The notes: generated by a model not told the origin, from the sequence alone. A DNA stretch of 20,673 bases from WYZ-LMO2 sp038731605 (GCA_038731605.1 JAVYQP010000012.1:1-20673); one strand, 5' to 3'. Shown: positions 1 to 7,146, counted from the first letter of the stretch. A program made the numbers and translations.

Positions 1-963
1 AAGATGGGATTGAAAGAGGGCTTTAGCCCACTCTAACGGGATAATCACTGTTCGGTTGAAATCAGACCAAGATGGGATTGAAAGACATAACAAGAACTAA
101 ATACTTTTGATCAAGCTCCAAACTATGTTGAAATCAGACCAAGATGGGATTGAAAGATCGGAGCTTACGCGCGCATGCGCGGACATGCTCTGATGTTGAA
201 ATCAGACCAAGATGGGATTGAAAGTTTAACCTTGAGCTTGTGGGGTTGGAGCTATGAGCGTAAGTTGAAATCAGACCAAGATGGGATTGAAAGGTAAATC
301 AGCAGGTTCAATGTGTGAAGAATTCAATTCAACATGTTGAAATCAGACCAAGATGGGATTGAAAGAGTTCTATTGTCCATGAACCTGGTTTAATTAACTT
401 AACTGTTGAAATCAGACCAAGATGGGATTGAAAGACTTACCAACTTCAACCTCAACCATCCCCCTTCACCTCCGTTGAAATCAGACCAAGATGGGATTGA
501 AAGAAGGTAAACTGTAAACTAAGTTATCCACCGCGTCGCAGTTGAAATCAGACCAAGATGGGATTGAAAGTCGTATTTTGTGCTCGTATCAGCATTGCAG
601 AGGATCTCGTTGAAATCAGACCAAGATGGGATTGAAAGCTAAATAAGATATGTTTGCGATAGCCTTCATCACCTTGTTGAAATCAGACCAAGATGGGATT
701 GAAAGGTTGCCGAGGAGAAAAAGTCCCCCCCGTGGCGGATTAGTTGAAATCAGACCAAGATGGGATTGAAAGCAGTTCTTTAGCTTGTGGATTTTTGCGT
801 TCTGATGGGTTGAAATCAGACCAAGATGGGATTGAAAGCAACTATATGCTACTGGTATTCTAATCGCAAACTGGTCGTTGAAATCAGACCAAGATGGGAT
901 TGAAAGTTTTTGGACTTAGGTGACTTAGTGGAATTTAAAAAAGCTGTGTTGAAATCAGACCAA
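1..963 (+). CRISPR. CRISPR array, leader-distal end
   Basis: Thirteen identical 30-bp repeats begin with GTTGAAATCAGACC and end with GGGATTGAAAG. They start at 55, 127, 195, 264, 336, 405, 474, 541, 609, 676, 743, 809 and 877. The last 16 bases of another repeat occupy 1-16, and a truncated repeat lies at 948-963. The 14 spacers are 36-42 bp and all differ. The repeat ends in ATTGAAAG, the usual 8-nt 5' handle of type I and III crRNAs, which puts the transcript on the plus strand. The decayed repeat on the right agrees, so the leader and newest spacers should lie to the left, outside the window. The repeat closely resembles the one I recall from Archaeoglobus. The effector type cannot be told without cas genes. 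Confidence 0.98.
948..963 (+). repeat. Truncated terminal CRISPR repeat
   Basis: Only the first 16 bases of the repeat (GTTGAAATCAGACCAA) remain. The following bases, TGACTCAAGC, do not match the rest of the repeat. Loss of the last repeat's 3' half is typical of the old end of an array. It means the spacer at 907-947 lacks a complete downstream repeat for processing. Confidence 0.9.
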
Positions 964-1063
964 TGACTCAAGCTCTTTCAAGCCCAGAACAGCACTTCTC
1001 AGCTAGTGGAAGGGAGAATCGAGATTCCTCTGCGAGTCGAGATACGAGGATCGTTAACAAAAC

Positions 1064-1077
1064 CTTTAAATATTTAA
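1064..1077 (+). promoter_or_regulatory. TATA box for the cysteine-rich protein gene
   Basis: TTTAAATATTTAAG, preceded by AAAACC as a possible BRE, lies about 15-28 bp before the ATG at 1092. Archaeal transcription starts about 25 bp after the TATA centre, so the mRNA would begin at or next to this ATG (leaderless). This also argues against the longer reading frame opening at 963. The 128 bp between the CRISPR array and the gene hold nothing else that I recognise. Confidence 0.6.
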
Positions 1078-1091
1078 GAGCGATTTCCTTC

Positions 1092-1589
1092 ATGAAAAAG
1101 TCCTTGCTGTTGTTAGTGCTCTGCTCAATGCTCTTTCTGTGCGTAGAGGAAGGTGGAAAAGGGGCGTGCGAGGGGAGCTCGGGAATAAGTTGTAGTGGGA
1201 GCATCTCGAAAGATGGAACTGTTTCCCTGAGCGTTCAAACACCATCGAAGGGACCAGAACCACCTCCGGAGCTTAAGAATGTCTACCAATTTGAAATAAA
1301 AAACCCCAAGGTTAGCAAAGCTATTTTGAAAGAGTGTGAGGTCACTGGGAAACTCTGGTCTTGCCATGGCTCTACGCAATGCAGTGTATTGTCGGAGAAG
1401 CCAATAAAGCTGAAGTGTCCGGTTTCGAAGGGGAACTACTGCGTATCGGTCTACTTTGTGGAAGACGTCACAGCGCCATGGGATAAAACTCCTTGGGGAA
1501 ACTGCCAATCGGCGGGATGCGATGAGGATAAGAAGGTATGCAGTTGGACATGCGAAGTGGGAAGCGTGACATTATGCCAAAGCATTTGA
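1092..1589 (+). CDS. Small exported cysteine-rich protein
   Basis: This 165-residue protein matches no family that I recognise. It starts MKKSLLLLVLC and has a hydrophobic core to about residue 17, followed by an acidic/Gly-rich stretch, so export is likely. Cys17 (LFLC then VEEGG) could be a lipid anchor, but leucine at -1 is atypical for a lipobox. The mature part has 12 cysteines, an even number that would suit six disulfides, in spaced pairs such as WSCHGSTQC and VCSWTC near the C terminus. I chose the start at 1092 because it follows a lysine-rich signal peptide and a well placed TATA box; the frame is open back to 963 but that part begins inside the CRISPR repeat. Six extracellular disulfides would suit a hot environment. 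Function is unknown. Confidence 0.7.
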   Translation: MKKSLLLLVLCSMLFLCVEEGGKGACEGSSGISCSGSISKDGTVSLSVQTPSKGPEPPPELKNVYQFEIKNPKVSKAILKECEVTGKLWSCHGSTQCSVLSEKPIKLKCPVSKGNYCVSVYFVEDVTAPWDKTPWGNCQSAGCDEDKKVCSWTCEVGSVTLCQSI

Positions 1590-1594
1590 TAAAA

Positions 1595-1602
1595 TTCTTT
1601 TT
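1595..1602 (+). terminator. Possible T-run terminator
   Basis: TTCTTTTT lies six bases after the stop codon at 1589. Archaeal termination often uses such U-rich tracts without a hairpin. The gap to the convergent hemD stop at 1630 is only 40 bp. The tract is short and slightly interrupted, so the support is weak. Confidence 0.35.
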
Positions 1603-1629
1603 GAAGCGTTCCGCATTACAGATTCTCGG

Positions 1630-2325
1630 CTAATCCCTAAGGCGTTTTAATGACTCTACGAGCCTTAAAACCCCATCGAAAGTGAACTCGTTTGGAACCA
1701 ATGCACTAAGCCCCTTCGACCTCAGAAACTCGGCGGTCGGATTTCCTATTGCTATCAGCAAGATCTCTCTCAGCTTTTCCAAGCACTCTTCATCGCAGTT
1801 CTCGAGAAAGCTTTCCGCAATCATCCTGCTCGAGAAAACGACTGCATCGTAGAACCCGGACTTGAGCTTCTCAATCTCTCTGCGTTGTTCCTCTCCCTTC
1901 AGCTTCACGATCCTGTATGCAAAGACTTCGCTGTAATCTGCGAATTCCGAGATCCTTCGCAGTGCATCGCTCCCCTTGTCGCTACGGATCGCAACAACTC
2001 GCTTCCCCTTCAAAAGATCCTTGAACTCCTCAACGATTGCGCTCGACTCGTATCTCTTGGGCAAGAGCACATCGTAACCAGCGCTTCTCAAGATTTCGGC
2101 GGTCTTCTTCCCTATTGCGATCACCTTCGCAAGCCTTATTCCCCTTTTAACGATTTCTCTCGCAGAATTTTGGCTTGTGACGATTGCAAAGTCGTGCTTT
2201 GGCACGCTGAATTCTTCGTATCGCAAAGAAACGAATGGACATCCATAGGCTTCTATTCCCGCCTTTCTAAAAATCTCGATCGTTTCTTCCAAGAGCTCAG
2301 CAGGGCGAAGGATCAATACTCTCAT
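1630..2325 (-). CDS. hemD: Uroporphyrinogen-III synthase
   Basis: The 231-residue product fits HemD, which closes and inverts ring D of hydroxymethylbilane to give uroporphyrinogen III, the branch point for siroheme, heme and cobalt corrinoids. Seen in the sequence: N-terminal MRVLILRP, a first half with VTSQNSA, a central VIAIGKKTAEIL, a second half with VVAIRSDKG and VVFSSRM, and C-terminal AIGNPTAEFL. This is the two-lobed layout with the serine-rich loops typical of the otherwise poorly conserved family. Length is normal. Its start overlaps the 3' end of the upstream hydrolase gene by 29 nt, so the two are cotranslated from one mRNA. No other tetrapyrrole gene is nearby in this window. 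Confidence 0.9.
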   Translation of the reverse strand: MRVLILRPAELLEETIEIFRKAGIEAYGCPFVSLRYEEFSVPKHDFAIVTSQNSAREIVKRGIRLAKVIAIGKKTAEILRSAGYDVLLPKRYESSAIVEEFKDLLKGKRVVAIRSDKGSDALRRISEFADYSEVFAYRIVKLKGEEQRREIEKLKSGFYDAVVFSSRMIAESFLENCDEECLEKLREILLIAIGNPTAEFLRSKGLSALVPNEFTFDGVLRLVESLKRLRD

Positions 2326-3073
2326 AATCCCTCAAGAACGGATACTTCTCCCTTGTTCTCTGCACATCAGCCAAGTCGACGTCCGCCATCAGTATTTCCT
2401 GATAAATTCCGCCTTCCGCAAGCACTTTTCCTTCAGGATCAACGAGCATCGAACATCCGCCGTAGTCAAGGTCGCCTTCAACGCAGTTGACACCGGCGAC
2501 GAAGATTTGATTCTCGATAGCCCTTGCCCTAAGAAGGGTTTTCCAGTGCTCTATTCTCTGCTTCGGGAACTCCGCTGGAATCGCAATTATCTCTGCACCT
2601 TTCTTAACGAGCTTCCTCGCCAACTCGGGAAATCGAACTTCGTAGCAAATCAAGATCCCGATTTTTCCAACTGGGGTTTCAAAAACTTCCAAAGTGTTTC
2701 CCTTCGCAAATATCTCCTTCTCCTTCGTAAGTGGGAAGAGGAGGTTCTTCCTGTATATCCCAATTATCTCGCCCCGATGCACAACGACTGCGGAGTTGTA
2801 TAGCTTATCGCTCCTTTCTGCGACTCCTGCGACAATCACGATGTCCTTCTCTTTCGAAAGCTTGAGCAAAAGCTCGAGCTCTTCGTTTAAGCTCTTCACC
2901 GCCCGGAGATTGTTCTCGTAAAAACCGGTCGTGAAAAGCTCGGGCAAGATCACGAGGTCTGCTCTGACTTGCAAAGCCCTCTTCACCAAGCTCAGCCCTT
3001 TCATCAAGTTCACGCCCTTATCTGCGGAGATCCTCTGCTGAGCCAAAGCAACTCGAATCTTAGATGTGTTCAA
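2297..3073 (-). CDS. Carbon-nitrogen hydrolase, nitrilase superfamily
   Basis: The 258-residue protein carries the nitrilase-fold triad: Glu45 in LPELFTTGF, Lys109 in YRKNLLFP and Cys143 in ILICYEVRFPE. These cytosolic enzymes hydrolyse amides or nitriles through a cysteine thioester. The motif GILICYEVRFPE is typical of the amidase branch (omega-amidase/Nit2-like and related enzymes), but the substrate cannot be read from sequence. It lies between a winged-helix gene (14 nt overlap at its 5' end) and hemD (29 nt overlap at its 3' end), so all three look like one operon. A role in tetrapyrrole metabolism is not implied by the family. Confidence 0.88.
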   Translation of the reverse strand: MNTSKIRVALAQQRISADKGVNLMKGLSLVKRALQVRADLVILPELFTTGFYENNLRAVKSLNEELELLLKLSKEKDIVIVAGVAERSDKLYNSAVVVHRGEIIGIYRKNLLFPLTKEKEIFAKGNTLEVFETPVGKIGILICYEVRFPELARKLVKKGAEIIAIPAEFPKQRIEHWKTLLRARAIENQIFVAGVNCVEGDLDYGGCSMLVDPEGKVLAEGGIYQEILMADVDLADVQRTREKYPFLRDYESIDPSPC

Positions 3074-3329
3074 CTACCTCACCCTCCTTCGTCACCACGA
3101 GCTTCCCATCCTTTTTCTCGATACAGAAGCCACGATAGAGAACTTGGATGTGATAGTTCAGCTCGGGAAGCGAGATTTGTAACGATTTCGCAATCTCCTC
3201 TTCGCTCAAACCTTTTCGGATAAGCTTGAGGATTTCCCTCCGAATCGGATTCGCCACAGCCCTATGATACCTCTCGTGATACTCCTTGCTCGATTCGATC
3301 GACTTCGAGAACTCCTCCCAACTTGACAT
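3060..3329 (-). CDS. Small winged-helix regulator, ArsR-like
   Basis: This 89-residue protein has a winged-helix core: ANPIRREILKLI (helix 1), GLSEEEIAKSL and ISLPELNYHIQVL (helix-turn-helix), then a wing ending in KKDGKLVVTKEG. This resembles archaeal ArsR/HTH_20 regulators. The frame stays open far upstream to 3719, but that part is antisense to the thioesterase gene. I chose the ATG at 3329 because it begins a helical lead-in (MSSWEEFSKSI) and sits about 23 bp from an AT-rich promoter element. It is first in the operon with the nitrilase-like and hemD genes and divergent from the thioesterase gene across 45 bp, so it could regulate both sides (inference). No metal- or ligand-binding cysteines are apparent apart from one near the end. 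Confidence 0.8.
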   Translation of the reverse strand: MSSWEEFSKSIESSKEYHERYHRAVANPIRREILKLIRKGLSEEEIAKSLQISLPELNYHIQVLYRGFCIEKKDGKLVVTKEGEVVEHI

Positions 3330-3345
3330 GATAAAAATTGGAAAC

Positions 3346-3356
3346 AAATTTATTAA
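3346..3356. promoter_or_regulatory. Shared divergent TATA-like element
   Basis: AAATTTATTAA is the only strong AT-rich element in the 45-bp gap between two divergent ATGs (3329 minus, 3375 plus). Its centre is about 22-24 bp from each start codon, which would give leaderless transcripts both ways from one site. Confidence 0.5.
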
Positions 3357-3374
3357 CTTTTCCCAATCTTCGCC

Positions 3375-3731
3375 ATGGAGCAAGACCCCTTTAGGAAGTT
3401 GCTTGGCGCCGAGGTCGTTGAAGTCCGCAATGGGTATGCGAAGCTTAAGGCAACGGTCAAAGAAGAGTTTCTGAACTTCCATGGAATTGCACACGGCGGT
3501 TTCATAATGTCGTTGCTCGACTGCGCATTCGCAATCTCCGCAAACACCGATGCGACGAGGTTTGCGATAAACATGAACGTGAACTTCATTTCCCCAGCGA
3601 ATCTCGGGGACACGATTTACGTGGAGTGCGAGAAGATAAAGGGGAGGAGGACTGCTTTTTACAGGCTGAGGGCTTTCAAAAATGGCGAAGTGGTTGCAGA
3701 AGGGACTGCGATTGCACAAGCACGAAGCTAA
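3375..3731 (+). CDS. PaaI-like hotdog thioesterase
   Basis: The 118-residue product is a single hotdog-fold domain of the PaaI/YbgC-type acyl-CoA thioesterase group. The signature is FHGIAHGGFIMSLLD (residues 35-49), in which HGG caps the substrate thioester and the acidic Asp49 lies on the long helix. The strands INMNVNFISPA and AEGTAIAQ complete the fold. Such enzymes hydrolyse acyl- or aryl-CoA thioesters in the cytosol; the acyl group here is unknown. It is divergent from the winged-helix gene. Its TAA stop overlaps the TAG stop of rpoL on the other strand by four bases (CTAA, 3728-3731). Confidence 0.9.
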   Translation: MEQDPFRKLLGAEVVEVRNGYAKLKATVKEEFLNFHGIAHGGFIMSLLDCAFAISANTDATRFAINMNVNFISPANLGDTIYVECEKIKGRRTAFYRLRAFKNGEVVAEGTAIAQARS

Positions 3732-3988
3732 CCGAGTTGCTTGAGCAAATCAGCACAAACCTCTGCGATCTTCTCGCTCGCAGTCTTGAGCACTTCTATC
3801 GGATTTGATCCGTCGGTGCGGAGATACATCTCTGGTTCGCCAACCAACGGGTGAGGAATGTTGTATCTAACCAACACGGTTCTCGGATCGTTGGAGAGGT
3901 AGTGCTGTAGCAAGTTCAGAAATGTGTGATCCTCGCCCTTGAGCAGAAACTTCACGTAGTCTTTACCGATCTCGACTATCTTTATCAT
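3728..3988 (-). CDS. rpoL: DNA-directed RNA polymerase subunit L
   Basis: The 86-residue protein is Rpo11/RpoL, the archaeal counterpart of Rpb11, which pairs with RpoD (Rpb3-like) to seed polymerase assembly. Diagnostic are GEDHTFLNLLQHYL, followed by VRYNIPHPLVGEPEMYLRT and a long C-terminal helix. The frame is open upstream to 4054, but I start at the ATG at 3988: it gives the normal family length and forms a TGATG junction with the csl4 stop, implying coupled translation. It is last in the four-gene operon. Confidence 0.95.
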   Translation of the reverse strand: MIKIVEIGKDYVKFLLKGEDHTFLNLLQHYLSNDPRTVLVRYNIPHPLVGEPEMYLRTDGSNPIEVLKTASEKIAEVCADLLKQLG

Positions 3989-4527
3989 CACCACTCCCCC
4001 TTCCCGTATGAGCTCGAGAGCTTTCTGCTCTCTTCCCTTCCGCAATTTGGACATTTAAGCTTTCCCTTCTCCAACACGAGATCGACCTTGCAAACGCTAC
4101 AAAAAGCCTTCACAACCCCCATCTCAGGCTCCTTTATCGAAATCCTCGGTGTTGCGTCGAGAACTCTTGCCTTGACTATGTCTCGGTAGCTCAGCGCATT
4201 TGCAATGCTCTCAAATCTTCCAACGTTCGAAATGTGGAGCATCGCAAGATTTGTGTGCCCCAAATCTCTGTCCTCTCCTCTTTTTCTCGCTATCTCCACC
4301 ATCGCAAAATTGCTTCTCACGTCCACAACTCTGCCGATAACAACGTCGTCTTTTTTGAGCTCTGGAATCTTTTTAAAGGCTACAACATTCGCAACCTTAT
4401 CCCTTATCTCGAGATAGCCAGCGATTCCAGCGTAGATTTCTCGGTTCTCCTCATAAACTCCTTTCCCAGCTTTAAATTCCTCGACAGTTCCTATCCTGTC
4501 CCCAGGAAACACGATCCTTTCTTTCAA
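3988..4527 (-). CDS. csl4: Exosome RNA-binding subunit Csl4
   Basis: The 179-residue protein is Csl4, a cap subunit of the archaeal RNA exosome, which binds RNA and recruits DnaG. Three parts are visible: an N-terminal domain with PGDRIGTVEEFKAGKGVYEE, a central S1 domain (about 60-132, with VVIGRVVDVRSNFAMVEI and LHIS) and a C-terminal zinc ribbon (Cys143, Cys146, Cys159, Cys162). Its start lies 56 nt inside the methyltransferase gene and its stop touches rpoL. Pairing with rpoL and a methyltransferase gene is, from memory, a recurring archaeal arrangement. Confidence 0.95.
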   Translation of the reverse strand: MKERIVFPGDRIGTVEEFKAGKGVYEENREIYAGIAGYLEIRDKVANVVAFKKIPELKKDDVVIGRVVDVRSNFAMVEIARKRGEDRDLGHTNLAMLHISNVGRFESIANALSYRDIVKARVLDATPRISIKEPEMGVVKAFCSVCKVDLVLEKGKLKCPNCGREESRKLSSSYGKGEW

Positions 4528-5104
4528 TTCTGAACACCTCTACTGCGATCTCCTTGAATGGTTTCTCGTGGAATGAATAAGTTTTTCGGAGGGGTATCAA
4601 GAACTTCCAAACGTGCGTAACTAAAAATCCATTTTTTTCCGCAGTCTTTTTCACGAATTCCTCGCTTCCTGCGGAGTGAATCGTGTAGATCTTTTCTGCA
4701 ATTTCAAAAGCTTTTTCAAGGAAAACTCTGTCTGCGTGCCTCTTTTGTATCCCAAACGGCGGATTCATGATGACCGTGCACTTCTTTTTCAGTTCAAAGT
4801 CCTTTACATCGCATGCAACAAAGTCTGCTTCAACTCCGAGCCTCTTTGCGTTCCTCCTTGCGATTCTCAGCGCCTCAACGTCAACGTCGACGCCAATGGC
4901 AAAAGCTCCGAGGATTGCGGAGGCTATTGCAAGGATTCCAGTTCCACAACCGAGGTCAACGACAAGCTCGAGATCGCCGAAGAGCTTTGCGTTTGTAACG
5001 ATGAAGGCTGCGAGGTTCGAAGGAGTTACGTATTGCTCAAGGAATAGCTTTGGGTTCTCAAAGCCCTCGAGCTTCTCCAAGACTATTTCGATCTCCTTTT
5101 TCAT
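4472..5104 (-). CDS. METTL5-like RNA N6-adenine methyltransferase
   Basis: This 210-residue SAM-dependent methyltransferase has motif I VDLGCGTGIL (49-58), the acidic residue after strand 2 in IGVDVD, and the catalytic NPPF (114-117) of amino-methylating enzymes. The start LEQYVTP (22-28) and FGIQKRHAD after NPPF match the METTL5 group, which methylates an adenine in small-subunit rRNA in eukaryotes; the archaeal substrate is inferred. I use the ATG at 5104 rather than 5206 because it overlaps the upstream stop as ATGA and the extension would lie within the DHH gene. The last 56 nt overlap the csl4 start, giving a C-terminal tail (RVSWGQDRNCRGI) that looks non-conserved. Confidence 0.88.
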   Translation of the reverse strand: MKKEIEIVLEKLEGFENPKLFLEQYVTPSNLAAFIVTNAKLFGDLELVVDLGCGTGILAIASAILGAFAIGVDVDVEALRIARRNAKRLGVEADFVACDVKDFELKKKCTVIMNPPFGIQKRHADRVFLEKAFEIAEKIYTIHSAGSEEFVKKTAEKNGFLVTHVWKFLIPLRKTYSFHEKPFKEIAVEVFRIERKDRVSWGQDRNCRGI

Positions 5105-7128
5105 ATCTCTCCTATCTTCACAGCGAGTTTTGCAAGCACATCCTTCCTTTTTCCTTGAACGAACTTTATCGATCCAACCACCAAATGCCCTCCACCGTCG
5201 ACGCATGCATTGACTTCCTTCTTAAGCTCCTCCACAAGCTTCGGGATGTCTAAATTGACACCTTCACTCCTTATCACTGCAAAATCTGGACCAAAGCCAA
5301 TTGTCACGAGCTTCGGATACTTCTCCTTCAGCCTGTCATGAATCTCGCCGGTCAGCTTCCCTGGTGGCGGGAACTCGAACTTTCTCGAGTAGTTTTCTAC
5401 ATCGAGCGCAGCCAAGGCTATCCCGTTGGGCAAGATTTGGACTTTAACGCTTTCCAACGCGCTTTTGACTTGCTCCTCGATCGCTTGCTTAGCGCAACCT
5501 GAAAGCAATTCGACGAGCTTTTTCTGCCTATCTTTTCTGCCGAAGCCCAAGATCTCGTGCACGATGCTACTTGCGGATTTAAAGCGAAGATAAAATCCCT
5601 CGAATTCGATCGCCAAGGCAATGTCCTTTAGCTCTTCTTTGCTCAACTTGCTTAGCTCAACGTAGCGTTCAACTTCTCCCTGGGCTCGATCTCCAACGAC
5701 TGAGATCGCAGCCAAGTGCTCGAGGCTCAGATCGCTTATCATTCTTGCGATTTCAACACAAAGCACTCCAGAGGTTACGTTGCTGTCCCCGCCAACTTTG
5801 TATGGGTTTATGTGATGCAAAAGATAGCGATCGACTTCCTCGCTCGGGTAGTGGTGGTCTATCGTTATAACGTCCGCACCGAAGAGAAGGAACTGCTGAA
5901 TCGCAGGCAAGTCTTCCTTTCCAGAGCCGTTGTCGATGAGCAAAACCAATGGAATCTTGTCGCCATAGCGCTCGAAATCCTCGAGACTTTCGTCGAGGTC
6001 CCTAACGAGGTCTTCGAGCTCGTAAAACGGCGCCCTTGAGACTTTTCTCTTTACCAAGTGATACTTCGCCTCCTTGTCCTTGTAGACTTTCTCCACAAGC
6101 TCTTGAAGCGCAAGCTCGATCGCAACCCCGCCACAAGTCCCATCTGCGTCCCAGTGATGGCGAATTATAACTGGGCGGGATTTGTAGATTGCCCTCTTCA
6201 ACTCCTTCGCAACTCTCATCATCTCTTCCCGCAGTTTTTCAAGGACTTCGCTCTCTATCAGAAATCCCTTGAACTCAGGCTCGCAAGCTCTTTCGATCTC
6301 GGCTTCAATCCTTCTCCTAATCTCATACGCATCTTCGCCGTAGATGCGGTCTATCTCAAGAACGTCGATTCCATTCCTCCTCAAAGTCCCGATAACTTCG
6401 ACTGCATCGTCTATTTCGAGTTCGAAGTCGTCGAAGACTGTGCAATTTATGCTCGAAGTTCCATCGGTGATCGTCAAGACTCTTGCGATCGCGGTCTCCT
6501 TCACATGCGTAACGATGCCACGAACCTTCACAACCCTTCCCGGAGTCTTTGGCAGAGAAGAGATCGGAACTGCGTCGATCTCCTTCGAAACTTCTACGAC
6601 CACATAGTTATCGACTTCTGCGATTGCAAGATCTATTTCTCCGCCGACGCCTATGTTCGTCACCTTCACAACGATTTCGTCCCCTTCGTTTATCGTCGCT
6701 GTTTTCCTCAAAAGCCCCCTGAGCCTTTTGTTCAGGCTTACAAACGCACCTATGTCAGTGATCGAGGCTACAGTTCCCAAGTATAGCCTCCCTATCCTCA
6801 GATCTTCAATCCCACAGCTGTTCCTGAGCTTGAAAACATGGGGTTTCTTTCTGCACTCATTGCACAACTCCTGATCCGTCTCTTTACCGCAAATGAGACA
6901 TCTTCGCACTCTTCCCCTTCCTCCACAGTTCTTGCAGACTTCAACGACTTTAACGAAACCTTTTCCATCACAAACTCCGCAAATACCTTTCATGAAGAGC
7001 TTGAGCTTTTCTTCGCTCAGATTAACGATCTTTGGATCAAAGCTCTTCGCTTTCCCCGTGCCATTGCAGATTTCGCATTTCTTTTCGATTTCGAGAAACC
7101 CTTTTCCACTGCACTTCTGACAGAGCAT
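5101..7128 (-). CDS. DHH/RecJ-like phosphoesterase with zinc finger, S1 and OB domains
   Basis: The 675-residue protein combines nucleic-acid binding and nuclease modules. In order: a DnaJ-type zinc finger with CxxC(x)GxG repeats (residues 3-80, further CxxC to 92), an S1-type domain (about 111-172), an OB-fold (about 198-262, GRVVKVRGIV...TDGTSSINCTVF), a DHH domain with HHWDADG (324-330), the acidic LLIDN (397-400) and DHH (424-426), and a DHHA1 domain with GGGH (645-648). DHH/DHHA1 proteins are Mn-dependent phosphodiesterases including RecJ and archaeal single-strand exonucleases; the accessory domains suggest a DNA or RNA substrate, but which is unknown. All visible catalytic motifs look intact. 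It leads the operon, ending with ATGA onto the methyltransferase start. Confidence 0.9.
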   Translation of the reverse strand: MLCQKCSGKGFLEIEKKCEICNGTGKAKSFDPKIVNLSEEKLKLFMKGICGVCDGKGFVKVVEVCKNCGGRGRVRRCLICGKETDQELCNECRKKPHVFKLRNSCGIEDLRIGRLYLGTVASITDIGAFVSLNKRLRGLLRKTATINEGDEIVVKVTNIGVGGEIDLAIAEVDNYVVVEVSKEIDAVPISSLPKTPGRVVKVRGIVTHVKETAIARVLTITDGTSSINCTVFDDFELEIDDAVEVIGTLRRNGIDVLEIDRIYGEDAYEIRRRIEAEIERACEPEFKGFLIESEVLEKLREEMMRVAKELKRAIYKSRPVIIRHHWDADGTCGGVAIELALQELVEKVYKDKEAKYHLVKRKVSRAPFYELEDLVRDLDESLEDFERYGDKIPLVLLIDNGSGKEDLPAIQQFLLFGADVITIDHHYPSEEVDRYLLHHINPYKVGGDSNVTSGVLCVEIARMISDLSLEHLAAISVVGDRAQGEVERYVELSKLSKEELKDIALAIEFEGFYLRFKSASSIVHEILGFGRKDRQKKLVELLSGCAKQAIEEQVKSALESVKVQILPNGIALAALDVENYSRKFEFPPPGKLTGEIHDRLKEKYPKLVTIGFGPDFAVIRSEGVNLDIPKLVEELKKEVNACVDGGGHLVVGSIKFVQGKRKDVLAKLAVKIGEI

Positions 7129-7146
7129 GGGTTAAGTAGCGCTTGG

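Noticed and set aside
963..1091. A 43-residue N-terminal extension of the cysteine-rich protein
   Set aside because: It starts in the CRISPR repeat remnant, covers the TATA box, has no signal-like character, and the internal Met at 1092 begins a good signal peptide.
1885..2490. Plus-strand 201-residue open frame
   Set aside because: It is antisense to hemD and the nitrilase-like gene, has no family resemblance, and its composition follows from the opposite frame.
3330..3719. Long upstream extension of the winged-helix gene on the minus strand
   Set aside because: It is exactly antisense to the well supported thioesterase gene and would span its promoter; the family-length domain starts at 3329.
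3989..4054. 22-residue N-terminal extension of RpoL
   Set aside because: It lies within the Csl4 gene; RpoL family length and the TGATG junction support 3988.
5105..5206. 34-residue N-terminal extension of the METTL5-like enzyme
   Set aside because: The extension lies inside the DHH gene with no conserved features; ATG 5104 forms the usual ATGA junction.
6058..6786. Plus-strand 242-residue open frame
   Set aside because: It lies antisense within the DHH phosphoesterase gene, whose domains are clear; no ribosome site or recognisable motifs.
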